This document shows, in pieces, positions 1-11,796 of a stretch of DNA of 41,302 nucleotides (position 1 is the stretch's first letter; each line of letters opens with the position of its first letter). The stretch is from positions 47,239,682 to 47,280,983 of the forward strand of contig NC_088300.1 of NCBI RefSeq assembly GCF_032854445.1, given 5' to 3'. The translations under genes were made by a program, and so were the position numbers. The stretch comes from Liolophura sinensis. Taxonomy: Eukaryota; Mollusca; Polyplacophora; Chitonida; Chitonidae. The notes below the pieces were generated by a model. The model made no database searches and was not told the DNA's origin. It worked only from the letters and a program-made list of their open reading frames with translations.

Positions 1-1494
1 GAAGAAAAGAAACTGCCTTTATTGTCTTTCAAAAGGGAGTTTTTCCCACGACAAGAGAATGTTGGTAGCGGATGCTTGTTCCTACTGGGGCAAGCAAATT
101 GTCACTGTTATTGATTGCGTGCCTGCTTCTTGGGTGGAACACACTTTTAGTTACTGGCCAATTGAGGGACATTTTATGTCAGACCAAAGGCTTTGTTCTA
201 TTCCGTGAATAGATTTACGTCAATAGGTTAGCAGTGACATAAAGCAAATGCTGCCTACCTTTGGTGCAACTAGATGAGATGACAAATAGGTGGGAGAGTA
301 AGACTGGGGCTAAATGGAGCGTACAGCTGGCATTTGTTGTCTTGCCACAAACATGTGGCTGATTGCAGTCATCTTGTCTAACAGAAGAGCTGGAAACAGT
401 GCAGACCTGTGCGCTGAAAGAGTTTAAGAATTTTGAAAACAAAATACCATCGAAGAATTTTTTTCCAGGTTCTCAAAAAGTTGTGTGAGGAAACCTTTCC
501 AGGCAAAAAAGATCATTATATTTCTTTGTTGTTTTGTAATGATTTTGATCTAACTGTTTGGTAGTAGCAGCTTATTGATAAAGATGGATTAAAAGTTTGG
601 CACAATTTTTATCAGTAAAGGATTACATGCATGTATTTGTTTGCTGAACTTAAGCTGCCTGTTAATAGCGATTTTTTTTGTCAGCCTAAACTGATGAGTT
701 TTTAAATTTATGATTATACATAACATGCATACACTTTTGTTTGTAAGTGAGCCATAAGCAGAAAAAAAAAGGCTGATGACATTATTGAATCAAATAGCGT
801 CAGTGAAGATACTAACGAAACCAGGAAAACTATCTAAATTTTGACTACTAATTTCTGTTGAAAAAGAAGAGAACATTTTAAGAAATAAATTTGAGATGTG
901 GTTTTCAGTGGTCTTTATGGTTTTGATTACTTAGGGTTAAAGCCTTTCAGACTTGAAACCCTTTTTTAATTGTTACGATTGTTTTTATTATTCTCTGGAA
1001 AGGTGTGTCGTATGTCTAGCAAGAAGGGTCAGCCAGAGTTTCATTAAACTTAGGAATCTTTTAGGTAAGGACCCAAAGTAACATTTGGGAAGATTTGGTC
1101 ACGTTATTTGGTGGCCATGTTGGATTAAGGGTAAAACTTCTAAAAACCTACTATTCTGACAGGTTTTATTGGAATGTACTGAAACTCCAAGTTGGTTTAC
1201 ATGATTATCTTCAGCTTTAGGCCAAAACTTTTAATGCAGAGATTTTTGATTCGTATGCCAATAAACTGTATGTCACTAAAATTTGTGAAATGTCACAAAT
1301 TTTTTTTTGAAAATATAATGAAAGCAGTCCAAGACAATGGGTTCACATTGTGTGTAAAATGCTTAGTATTTAGTTTATTTCTGTTTCTTTTCTGCCGTCT
1401 TGAAGAAATCACATTTTGCCCCAGAGAACGAAAACTGGAAACGCTGGAATGATAGGACCTGGCCTTTCATTTGTATGTGAACATATTTGAGGTT
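1..1494. other. AT-rich non-coding stretch, no supported gene
   Basis: I see no recognisable exon, RNA gene or transposon in this stretch. One frame stays open from base 2 to about base 210, but its translation matches nothing I know and it has no convincing splice sites. The remainder is AT-rich with short T and A runs. It could be upstream intergenic DNA, or an intron of WDR4 or of a neighbouring gene. Confidence 0.5.
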
Positions 1495-1761
1495 GGGGGC
1501 CTCCCTGCCTCAGTTGGAAAGCGCGTTAGCACAGCGTAATGACACAGGAGTCTCTCACCAATGCGGTCGCTGTAAGTTCAAGTCCAGCACATGTTGGCTT
1601 CCTCTCTGGCTGTAAGTGGGAAGGTCTGTCAGCAACCTAAGGATGATCGTAGGTTTCCCCCGGGCTCTGCCCGGTTTCCTCCCACCACAATGCTGGCCGT
1701 CATCGTAGAAGTGAAATATTCTTGAGTACGGCGTAAAACAACAATCAAATAAATAAATAAG
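1495..1761 (+). mobile_element. Full-length tRNA-derived SINE with target-site duplication
   Basis: This is a complete short retroposon. The 5' part resembles a tRNA and carries pol III internal promoter boxes: an A-box-like CTCAGTTGGAAAGCGC at 1509-1524 and a B box GTTCAAGTCC at 1576-1585. A body follows with the CCGGGCTCTGCCCGG dyad and a TTCCTCCCACCA block. The 3' module contains AAATATTCTTGAGTACGGCG and ends in repeats of AAATA. The element is flanked by a perfect 10-bp duplication, ATTTGAGGTT at 1485-1494 and 1762-1771, the expected mark of target-primed retroposition. At least seven further pieces of the family lie in this window, all lacking the tRNA head. The family name cannot be fixed without a repeat database. 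Confidence 0.9.
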
Positions 1762-1771
1762 ATTTGAGGTT

Positions 1772-2312
1772 AGACCAGTATTTTTTGTCTTGAATGGTGT
1801 AATCTTTGATATGTAGGTTAAAACTTTATTCCTTCATATCAGTTCAACATATCACTATCTATTTTACCTGGACATTGCTTTATAGATTTGATCACATATT
1901 GAGAAGACCTGCAATTTACAGTACATGACAGACCCAAGTCTGAACATCAGTTTTAACTAACCACAAGTGGCATTGTCAAAACTGAGACTGATTGCATCTA
2001 TTTTGTAATATTTACTAAACGTATGTAATTTTTATGAGAGGCACAATACCATTTGGTATTCCAGTGCTTGAAATGTATTCATTTAGCCACGTCATGTGAA
2101 CCAGCCTTGCCAGCTTGGACATCGGCATTGCTACTTTGCATAACAATAACCAGGTAGCCACATTGGAGTCTTGTTAACAGGGGATGGTATAGTCACGCAG
2201 AACATCCCATACGGCTGCCTTAAGTAGGTCATGCAACCCTCTATATGTTATTCTGATATTGTTTTGTCTCTGATTTGATTGGTGTTTTTACATCATGCTG
2301 TTTTTCACCTAG
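1772..2312. other. AT-rich non-coding stretch
   Basis: No gene or repeat was recognised. The last bases form a good splice-acceptor-like sequence, a pyrimidine tract ending CACCTAG at 2312, just before the open segment that starts at 2313. Confidence 0.5.
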
Positions 2313-2450
2313 ATCACAGTGCATGGCAAAGACACACAGGTTGAAGTTGACCGAGAACAGGGGAAATTCCGTACACTGCCCAGCTGCCTACCAAACATAA
2401 AGCTACAGCTAAGCCTAGCAGATTATCAGCTTAGTAGTGGAAAGGAACAC
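2313..2450 (+). CDS. Candidate coding exon or decayed retropepsin-like fragment, unidentified
   Basis: A pyrimidine-rich acceptor (TTTTTCACCTAG, ending 2312) leads into 46 open codons that end at a GTAAAA donor-like site at 2451. If unspliced, the frame runs on to TAG at 2487-2489. The peptide has protein-like composition: ITVHGKDTQVEVD, then KFRTLPSCL, PNIKLQLSLADY and SSGKEH. An in-frame TAG directly precedes 2313, so this would be an internal or last exon, or a fragment. Two readings seem possible. The V-x-G-K...VEVD...TLP pattern is loosely like the start of a retropepsin domain of a Ty3-type retrotransposon; in that case the catalytic D-T/S-G is absent, since the residues after Asp are R-E. 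Alternatively it is an exon of a neighbouring gene, perhaps Tudor-like. It does not match the WDR4 N-terminus that I know, although a phase-0 join to WDR4 cannot be excluded. Confidence 0.35.
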
Positions 2451-2489
2451 GTAAAAACAAACATTACAAGAAATTATATCTTTGCATAG

Positions 2490-5400
2490 ATAAATGTTAG
2501 TAAAAATGCAGGTAGTTTCTCAGACAACTAGATGACTTGATGTATGATTGGATAGATGTACGTTCAAAATGGACAGGCGAACAGACAGACAATTGCCTCA
2601 TTGACAGTATGCATACATGATGACAAAGCCAGCTATGTGGGGACTTAGGTGTGAACCGATGCCCTGTAACTGTATTGTATGTGTTGTATTAGTTTATCAT
2701 CTGTGGTATCTGTACTGTTAGCAGCTAAAACTGAATAGCACAGCTGTTTATATGCCAATTATTTGTTGGTTTCTTCCTAGGTTTTGCCTGGCCACACATG
2801 TGTGCACTCCCACTGTTTCTGAGCTTAGCTCTGCTGCTATTGTGCTAGGGGTAATGGTACAGGTATTGTACTGGCTACCAGGTGTTGTACTGTATGCTCT
2901 AACCCATACATGGCCCCCTCGCTGCCGTTGACGACATGGGTCCCAGGCGTTAACTACTCTTGTAAAATGTTTCCTTGGGGACAAAACTGTCACTTTATGA
3001 TAGTATGAAAATTCAGAACGTATGTTTAGTGACTGATCAAGATACGACTGGTAGTGATCTTTGGCATTTAATTTCAAGGAAAACATTATTTTTTGTGTGA
3101 AATAATGTTTATGGTATATATAATGCCATGTTTTTATATTATTTTTCATTTATGTTGGATATTGTGAATAGCTGTTGATTTTTTATGATGATTATGATGG
3201 AATTTTTATTAACCCTGACTGATCAGTGAAATGGCCATATTCAGCAACAGTCAATGAATTAATCAATAAACAGGTCAAGTTTTGTCAAGTATAAGATTTC
3301 AGGGAAATTCTGTATACAGTTTTAGTTTTTAGACATCACATTCTAAAAGGTGACACTACAAAAGACGTTGAAATGTGTAGTAACAATACAGATTTGACAC
3401 AGCAATCTTGGACTGCGACAGATTTGTTTTAAATTAATACATTATGTGTTTTGACAGCTTTGTCCAAGAACACTAAAGCTTTTTAATATTCTTACAAATT
3501 TGATTTAAATTATCTTCTTCTGTGTGTCATTGTATAAAAAGTTTTACATGACCTTCGCTGGCAGCCATATTGTATGAAATTAACTTCTGAAATTCCATAT
3601 TAACAGTGGTAATACTGTGACTTTAGTTAAGGCAATCTTGACTTCTGATCACTTAATAATTAAAGTTGAAATATTAGTGTTCAGGTTTACTTTGCATTTT
3701 AATTATGCTGCTTGTAAACTGTTCAAGGAGAAGAACTAGATGGTGGAGGTTCATTGAGGTTGCGTACTGCTGGATATGGAGACTTTAATGGACTGAACTG
3801 GGATGGATGGGAAAGGGTGGGTAGATCCTAGGCAAAGTCACATGCTGTTATTTAGATGCAGATTGGGCTCTAAACTTTCACTGCTGTTATAGAAATTTGT
3901 AATGCGGTGGTAACAGCTGACACGAATGTTACATGTAGCTGGTAAGGGGTTACAACACACCTTATTTGTCTGTTTATTGGTTTGCTGTTGGTCTGTATCA
4001 TATCATAACACCCTTGAAAGAATATTCATTATTTACTTTTAATATGGCTTTGAATTAAATATTTTCTTTGGGAAAAATTATAATTTTGTTTTAAACTTAA
4101 ATGTTGTCAAAACTTTTTTGGGCTTACAGAAAATTTTCTGTTTGTAATAATTTCTTACTAAACCCAGTTTTGTTTTAAAGTCTGGTTTTGCACACTTTTA
4201 TCCAACTCATTAGTGGTTTGGTATTCGTACACAGTTAAAGATTTTTGCATAATAAGCTAAGGTGCTAAATGTTTTTCAGTTAAAAGAAAAAACAACAAAT
4301 AATATAACCTTAGTTTTTTTAGAAGAGAGGTGAAACAATTTGTTCTGACATGTTTGAACAAACTCTATAAATCAACATTTAATCTGTAATTTTTTAGAGA
4401 CTATAAGATAAGCTGTATTTAAGAAAAGTGAAAATGTAATGTTTCCTACTTTGAACTGTAATGAAAACCTACTGCTGCCTAACTCTTGTACTCCAAACTT
4501 ACATAACTAAAAGACAAAACAGGGCTCATGTGACATAGGCAGAATTTAATTTTTTCAGTGTGAGCAATTTTGCTTACTTTGAACTGTGATATTATTGTTT
4601 TGAAGTTTATACGAGGGATAATTGAGTTGATTACCTTTTTGTTGGGTAATTTGTTAGGAAATATTTATTTACTCATATATTGGCTTGTCCTGGATGTAAG
4701 GTGACTTCTAGTACACAACACTTGATTGCAGTGTTTAAATTTAATCTATTCTCAAGCAAGGATTCCCAAAATCACAGATTTTGTGTGATGTGTGTTACTA
4801 ATCTTTAGAGAATTAGTTTTACTTGTGTATAATTGTATAGTTTTAAGTTTTAGGGCAATGCTTGACAACTGTTTGCAAATGGGCAATTATGGTTTTGTCT
4901 TTATTATTTTGTCACCAATTAGTTCAGGGCTGTCTTACCTTCAAGAACTCTGGTTTGCTTTACCCATAGACCGGACAGCCATTATATAGGTGGCAGATCT
5001 TTGAGCACGACATTAAGCACCAATCAAACAAACAGTACATCCATGATCCTGCTTGGTATACATATTGCAGTTCACTCATGCAATTCTACATTTTTTCGCA
5101 CTTTCTTTCCTTGTACATGTAGTCTTGGTTTTCCACCCTCGTGTTTTCCAGTTTCCCCATTTACATTGCTCATCTTGACGATTATATTGAACAAATATTA
5201 AAAATTGTGGGAAGTATAGTGAGCATTTTTTTCTCTTGTCGTTTTCTTCAGTGTTCATTCTGTTTGTAAAGGTGATATCATCCAGGCTGGGGAAGAACTG
5301 TTGTGATACAGCTACTCTTGTTACACACATTTGTAAACCAGAAGTGTGTGGCTTACCGTGAGGTACATGTAGTTATATTCTAGGTGAAGACATTGTCTTG

Positions 5401-6803
5401 TCAGAACCCCATATAGATCCTGTAGATTGAAGTATTTCTTACCAAAAATTGTATAAATGATAGGATCAGTCATAACATCACAAAGTTTACAGCTGTTTTT
5501 GTAACAGAGATATGGGGTTAGAATATATTAGATTTTTATAAGGTTGAACACAGTAAATATGTAAATTTTCTCAACAATTGGAAAATGCTTTCAGAGTTGT
5601 TTGGAATATATTTTGGGAGTGTTTGTGTGTGTCCGTTTTGATCACCTTTTTTTTTTTCACTTTGTGCAATAATGTTTTATAAAGGGCCCAGAAAACATGC
5701 CTGTGTACAGCACTGCTTTTCTTGTCGGGTAAGCCAGAATTGGAGAAGAAATGAAAAAAATTCTGACTTGCTCTAGGGGAAAAAGAACCAGCGATTAAAT
5801 CTTTTTAGAAAATTGTGATCAGTAGGTTAACTTCTTTTTTTCTCTGTTTTTGTGGTGTTTTATGAAGTCGAGTAATCATGCTTGTCACAGCCGTTGTACT
5901 GGGTATCCCGAGTTTATTAATATTTCTATCGACCTGTGCAGTGTTGCTGTCATGCAACATGATGCCTAGTGTGTTCAGTGAGGCACCTTCCCAAACATTG
6001 ATCCATGCATTGATTGTGTTCACGGGACACACAAAAGCCGCAAATTGAATTCTAGCTTCAACGAAAAGCCCAGCGATGTTTTGACAATGGCTGTGGATTT
6101 ACTAGGTTAGGTAAAAATCTGTAGACAAGCCAACAAAGCTGTTATTTTCTCCCAAAATATATGTTTGTTAGAAATTACAATATTACAAACTGCCTAAGCA
6201 AAAAGAAGGCCCTAGCGAAACGTGGGTGTAGGTTGACAGTGACCTTATAGCTAGACAGGCTGTTGATTGTTGTTGTGATGTTAGATTAGGGGTTTCTATG
6301 GGCCCTCTGGCATGCAGAGCCAACAATTTGGAGGGGGGTGGGGGGGCGGATTCTGATATGGAAGGGCCAGCTCAGGATATGGATGTATTGATGTGGTTAG
6401 GCTGGCTAGGGTACAGAAGTCAATAAAACTTGCATGGTATTGAAAACTAGGCTTGATGAATTGGCGGGGAAATTTTGCCAGTCGAAATATTGACTCCCTA
6501 GTCTAATGTGCAATTGTCACTCTGCATCGACCACATAATTGTGGTGAAAAACTTCTTAATCATTCATTTTTATTGACCAATTTCACAAAGTTGGTCCAGC
6601 TTTGAAACAGACTGGCTTTAGACTGGCAGGGCTGAGGTCCGAGTGCCTGTATGTGTGTGTGTGGCACTAGACACAGGATGTCCCTCTTAGTCTGACAATA
6701 TTTCGCTATTTTATCTGCTCATCTTTGGTACACACAGAATACATACCCATGGATTTACCTACCTTCTGACCATTTGCTATCCCTTTTGTCTCCTTTCAAA
6801 CAG
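2490..6803. other. Non-coding stretch upstream of the first visible WDR4 exon
   Basis: No exon could be supported in these 4.3 kb. The N-terminal exon or exons of WDR4, about 60 codons including the start, should lie upstream of 6804. None of the ATG-started open frames here (for example those starting at 4792 and 5001) resembles the WDR4 N-terminus. Apart from a G-run motif at 6330-6349 and long AT-rich tracts, no structured element was seen. Confidence 0.5.
6330..6349 (+). other. G-rich run, possible G-quadruplex
   Basis: Runs of six and seven G separated by a single T, flanked by GGA and CGG, stand out in an AT-rich region about 450 bp upstream of a WDR4 exon. On the pre-mRNA sense strand this could form a quadruplex. 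No function is implied by the sequence alone. Confidence 0.4.
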
Positions 6804-6941
6804 CCAGAAGGAGGATGGCTCTGACAGAATCCTGGCATCTGCATTCTCTAACTGTGGGCAATATTTTGCCATTACAAACGACCAGAAAAACCTGGTACTA
6901 TATGATTGTAGTGGAAGCAAATGGAAGCACATCAGCACGAG
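6804..6941 (+). CDS. WDR4: WDR4 exon (N-terminal propeller part): tRNA m7G methyltransferase non-catalytic subunit
   Basis: WDR4 is the WD40 beta-propeller partner of METTL1, which makes 7-methylguanosine at tRNA position 46; the pair acts mainly in the nucleus. This exon follows a pyrimidine tract and CAG at 6801-6803 and ends at a consensus GTAAG donor at 6942. In its frame the last base of a split codon (6804) is followed by CAG AAG, giving QKEDGSDRILASAFSNCGQY, then FAITNDQKNLVLYD and WKHISTR. This matches the first propeller repeat of WDR4 (human ILASTFS...YFALTDDSKRLILF, as I recall it). The exon ends in phase 2, with AG of a split codon that is completed by G at 37654. An alternative acceptor at 6807 would start the exon at KEDGS. 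The 5' exon or exons with the start codon were not found. The overlapping open frame starting at ATG 6815 is out of frame and spurious. Confidence 0.9.
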
Positions 6942-9900
6942 GTAAGATTTTTGCCACATTTCTGTCAAATATGTATCCTTTTTTTTTCCCAGAGATTTCG
7001 TATGATTTGTTTGTTGGCTACTAATGAATGGTCTATTTTGTGTTTACAACATGTTGTAGTAAGCGATATTTATCAGAAAACAAAGAACAAAGTATGTTAT
7101 TTCTATTGCATGTTATGAAGACTGCAAATTTTTTGCAAAAATGACAATACATGAGATGACAGTTTTATGTGGAGTGTCACATGATTGGTACAAAGGAATG
7201 TTTAGAGAGATCTAGCCAATCAGAATAGCCTACTCAACTGCAACAACAGTAAGGTTGTACAAACTTTGAATGTGGTCTGTATGTTTAATGAAAATACCAG
7301 TTCACATGTGGTGCAGTGGCATTTTAAGCTAAGCAATTTACCTGTTAGAAAAAGGCTGCAAGTTAATAAACGCATAGAGCTTGTGTAATAGAGAATTACA
7401 TGTGTGTGAAATCATGAATATTCATGAGGCCTGCCATTCTCCTGCAGAACATTGATGGACCTAAAAGAGTTGCAATTATTTTCAGGTGCTTAATCATCAT
7501 TATTTATGTGACCTTTTCATCAAAGAAATTTGATTGGCATATTCTCTTTAAAATTTGGTGAAGGATTTAGTCTGTTTGAGGTGGTACAGTGAATTATTTT
7601 GTTTTGAGAAAATTTATCCCATTCATAAGAGTTTTTTTTAATGTATGTTGTGTCTCATCATTTGAATATAGACTTACATGTTTGACTTAAATTTAAGTTT
7701 AAATTTAAATTAGTTTTGGCATATGGAATATTCTCATTTTTGTTCATTTCAAGGTGTGAGGGTGTGATTTGTGATGTTCAGCTTTAAACTGCACTGTTCT
7801 GATGCTTACATGTCATTTTATTTTAAATCAACACATTTGTAGTAATATATCTCAAACAGATATAATGGGAAGATGATTTAAGTTTAGTCCTTTGCATTCA
7901 TGTTCATGGACAACTTAAGACCCTCCTTTCACAAATTCAATGAAACAACTCATTTCCCAACAAAAATTTTTACATGTTCAAATGAAACTTCTAGACTACA
8001 TCATTAACCAATCAATGAAATAAGTAAATACATGATACCCAGCTCTGAACAGTTATTTACAGCCAATGCTGATGGGTGGAAATCTGAAAGAATAAACAGG
8101 TTGAAAACTACTGCTGTGTTTGGCAAGACCTGAATAATGTCTATAACTAGGTATGTCATAATAAATATATATACAGTACAGGTATTTAATGTTGCGCATA
8201 GATTGTGGCCAAGGCTAACATGTAGTGTATCCAGTCTTTGTATCAGCTGATTATATCAGATGCAGTGTCAAATTAGAACATGTCCATAGCTATGTAGAAC
8301 CTGGGCAAATGGATTTCAGTCAAACTTGTCACTCTTGCAGGGAATCATTCCTGAAACCTGTGTAAAAGCCATCCTTTTTTGTGTACTAATCTGTCTTAAT
8401 GTCACCAAGAAGACCAGCTGGCCTTCTCTCCAGTACTTCATGAAAATATGACTGTTGAAGTCATTTGGATTGGAATTAACCACATTTTCAATGCCAAGAC
8501 ATTTTTATGGTTGAGAGTTAGGCTCTGTTAATGTGTTGAAAATGTGAAACATTTTGCATTTGGCATTTGATTTGTTTTTTTGTTTTTTTTTCCCTTTCTT
8601 TGTTATCTTGACAATGATCATGTCCGTACCACATCAGAATAGTTGATAACAGTTGAGAAGTTAATATGGGAATCACAAGGCTCATTGTGTTACGATGGCT
8701 GTACATGTGAGCTGATGTTACACAGGATTTGCCGGGACCATGTGTAAAAACCTGTGACATGTTTCTAGTTGTTTTTTTGACCGCCGTGGCAAACATGGGC
8801 AAGTGAATCTGCGTGGGGCTGTTTGCTGACAGGGGCTGGCGTGGCACTTCTTGCTGTGGATTAAGTTTACCAGATTGCAACGGCAAGCCTCCCCTCGAAG
8901 ATAAAGAGAAAGTTTGCCTTCACAGCTGTTGGCAGTCAAACATAGCAGACATTTTGAGACATTACCCACTGCATTCAGGACCACTGGCCACACAAGAGAA
9001 AGAGCATACTGAATTTCATACAGCTCCACATGTATGACTGCATGTTATTTTCCCCCACTTATAATCAGCAAAGTTTATTTCATTCCAGCCCTCCCTAATT
9101 GTATGAGGCAGAGTGAAAATAGAGAATTTTTTTTTCATCTTCTTAATTCGATCATTGACCGACTTTCATTGACAATGCCCACAGGAAAATTGCAAATCGC
9201 TTCAAACGTCATGCTTCATGTTACATAGCATATGTTGCAGGCCTACAACACTTGTGTGAAAATGTCACTGATTTCTCTAAAATGTATTCAGAGAAGAAAG
9301 TATCTATTTTAAAAAATAACAGAAAAATGACACCAAAAAAAAAGAGAAAAATTATTATTTGATATTAATGGTTTTCCTTTTTTTTTTTACGTAGCCAGAA
9401 GAGCTTGAAATATATGCCAATTTTTGTCCTCAGTATTTTGTCAAAGACATGACTTTGCTGTTCATAGTGTAAAGCTTCGAGATCTACTTCAGACATGACT
9501 TTCAGCATTAGAAAAAACACTTGTTTTAAACTATTGAAGAATCAGTGCTTTACAAATTAATTTCTGTTTGCGTTTAAGTTTAACTAAGATGGATAAGACT
9601 TTTTTACTAAATGTGGTTAGCTTTACATTCAACACTGCACATTTCTGGACACTTTACTCCTTAGTGGCCGTGATGAACAGACAAGGAAGTGAAAGGTATC
9701 ACGAGAAGGTATAGGGAGATGAAAAAAACAGAGAACTACAAGTGTTGGACAATATATCAATCTGTACAAATTGTGAACATCAACAATGCTCGGTTTTGAA
9801 CTTACAATTTGCAGCGAAATAGAATTTTGTGTTATTGCCCATATTATATAGACAGTATTTTCACCTCTGTATCTGCCAAGTAAAGCATATAGGACCAAGT

Positions 9901-10023
9901 AAAAATGGCAAATGCGAGGATGTTTGTGGTCTCAAATGGCCACAATTTGTAGACACTTCATGGCTAATCGTAGAGCATGCAAATATTGCATGGTCTGGTG
10001 AGGCATTTTACAAAAACAATAGC
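6942..10023. other. Intron segment: AT-rich DNA with two palindromes and a complex block
   Basis: No gene was recognised. Visible structure includes a perfect 16-bp palindrome TCATGAATATTCATGA at 7412-7427 and a 14-bp palindrome ACTTAAATTTAAGT at 7685-7698. A visibly less AT-rich block lies at about 8690-9030; it carries GGATTA (an OTX/bicoid-type core) and GATAAAG near 8900. This block also contains overlapping open frames on both strands that look like chance. Confidence 0.45.
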
Positions 10024-10212
10024 TGAAAGGTGGTTATACATGATGAAAGCTGGGTATACATGATGAAAGGTGGGTATACATGATGAAAGGTGGTGGGTAT
10101 ACATGATGAAAGGTGGTTATACATGATGAAAGGTGGTGGGTATACATGATGAAAGGTGGTTATACATGATGAAAGGTGGTGGGTATACATGATGAAAGGT
10201 GAGTATACATGA
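10024..10212 (+). repeat. Tandem repeat, nine units of 20 or 23 bp
   Basis: Nine units of the form TGAAAGGTGG(TGG)GTATACATGA follow one another without gaps. From unit 4 the length alternates: 20,20,20,23,20,23,20,23,20 bp, totalling 189 bp. The 43-bp pair is thus itself repeated, which indicates recent duplication of pairs. The open frame on the minus strand here is only a translation of the repeat. Confidence 0.95.
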
Positions 10213-11612
10213 GAAATTTTATGCGAGTATTTTCATACATTTTCATTAACAATTGTCCTCAAAGTACTATCCTTAAGCACAATAAGAAAAGATGCTGAGA
10301 TCTTTGGATAATTTTTTTTTTTAATTTATTGTAGCAGTCATGTAGATGTTATGTTTATTGATTGTGATATGTTGACATTTGTTGGTAGAAGGATATTGAA
10401 CTAATGTGAGTCCTTGAGAACTAATGTAAGCATTCATCATCTTATGCAGCATGTGAAAGTGACGGATGACTTACACATCAAATAGACCAGTGTCATGTAG
10501 TCCTTTTTTCAGTTTCAAAGCAAATGTCATCATCCATTGTTGGCCAGAAACTGGATGTCCAAAACCTTCCAAATCCCAACATGCTTAGCACAAGCTGTTG
10601 CCATGACGATTATATTATTTATATTTTGCAGAGACGTGGCCAGTCTTGAGATGTATTCAAAGTATAAGATAGGTAGTGGGCTACTGTGCATTCACACAAT
10701 GTGTGGCCATATGGTACAACTGGGAAATAAGCCAAGCAGTGTGAAATTTGATGAACGCAGGAGTGCGAGAGAGCATGTATGTTTAGTGGCACATTAATGC
10801 GACAGGAAGGGCGTGCCTGTTTGTGCGTGTTGCGGACTGTGAGACCACAGCTGCTGTTACCGTGACATCAGCCGCGCCAAAACCAACCCAGGTTTGCTGT
10901 GATCCTAGAACATCCACGCACCTATTAGAGAGATCTGTCTACAGTGACATGCATGTTTGGTGACAAATACATGGCATTAACTGCCACTAATCATTGAGAC
11001 ATGTTGGTCTCCCTGTTTGTACAAATCACGTAACTACATATGCCAATGGCAAAATTAAATTTGTTTGTTCAGATTGCTGTTTTGTCATGTGGTTTTAATT
11101 TGTGAACAAGAGTCAGTCGCGAAGGAGGATGATGCTGTCTTTGAAGGCTTTGTGAGTTGAGAAAACATGAGGAAATTTCACTATATCTTGACACCTTGGG
11201 GTGTATCCTCTTAATTCTTTTCCAGCTCTGATAATACACCATTGCGGAAACTAGTTGTAGGTTATCTCCCCCTTTTGTGTTAACATATATTGCGGTCTGC
11301 GCATGCCCACATGTCCGCGAGCAGTTAATAGTTAGGCAAATCTCCCACCCAACCATGTTAAAGACATATACACAGCACTAGATATTCTATGTCACTCCAA
11401 CAGCAGAATGTGCAGGATTCATGTACTAGGGAGTTGGGTTAACAGAATGATTTAACATGAGAATTAATTGGAGAAAATCATGTATCCTGAATTTCAGGTA
11501 ACATTTCTTTCTTTGAACTTTTTCATTCTCCATTGGTTTATAGTCTGTGTTTTCAGATAGGGGTATATACTACATATAGAAAGATTCCATCATTGTCTGG
11601 AGATATCGGATT
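10213..11612. other. Intron segment with a less AT-rich block at about 10780-10940
   Basis: No gene was recognised. The block around 10780-10940 is clearly less AT-rich than its surroundings and includes the E-box CAGCTG, ACCACA and CATTAATGCGA (10792-10802); the last is repeated exactly at 13898-13908. It may be a regulatory element, but conservation cannot be tested here. Confidence 0.4.
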
Positions 11613-11624
11613 ATCCTGACTTAC

Positions 11625-11784
11625 CTTCTCCAGCTGTATGTGGGTAGGTCTGTCAGCAACCTGCGGATGGTTGTGGGTTTTGACCGGGCTCCGTCTGGTT
11701 TCCTCCAACCATAATGCTGGTCGCCGTCGTATAAGTGAAATATTCTTGAGTCAGACGTAAAACACCAGTCAAATAAATAAGTAA
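11625..11784 (+). mobile_element. 5'-truncated SINE copy with perfect target-site duplication
   Basis: This copy matches the 3' roughly 160 bp of the element at 1495-1761, starting at the GGCTGTA-like segment and ending in an AAATAAATAAGTAA tail. The flanks are a perfect 12-bp duplication, ATCCTGACTTAC at 11613-11624 and 11785-11796. The 5' truncation is therefore original, made during insertion, and not a later deletion. Confidence 0.9.
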
Positions 11785-11796
11785 ATCCTGACTTAC

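Noticed and set aside
2-210. Open frame at the left edge as a possible exon
   Set aside because: 69 codons without stop, but no recognisable similarity and no credible splice donor in frame.
1576-1585. tRNA gene suggested by the B box GTTCAAGTCC
   Set aside because: The acceptor stem and anticodon arm do not close, and the sequence continues into the SINE body. It is the head of a retroposon, not a tRNA gene.
6815-7024. ATG-started frame at 6815
   Set aside because: It is out of frame with the WDR4 exon at 6804-6941 and its translation matches nothing.
10024-10212. C/D snoRNA suggested by repeated ATGATGA (C-box-like)
   Set aside because: No matching D box (CTGA) with terminal stem at the right distance; the motif simply recurs with the tandem repeat.
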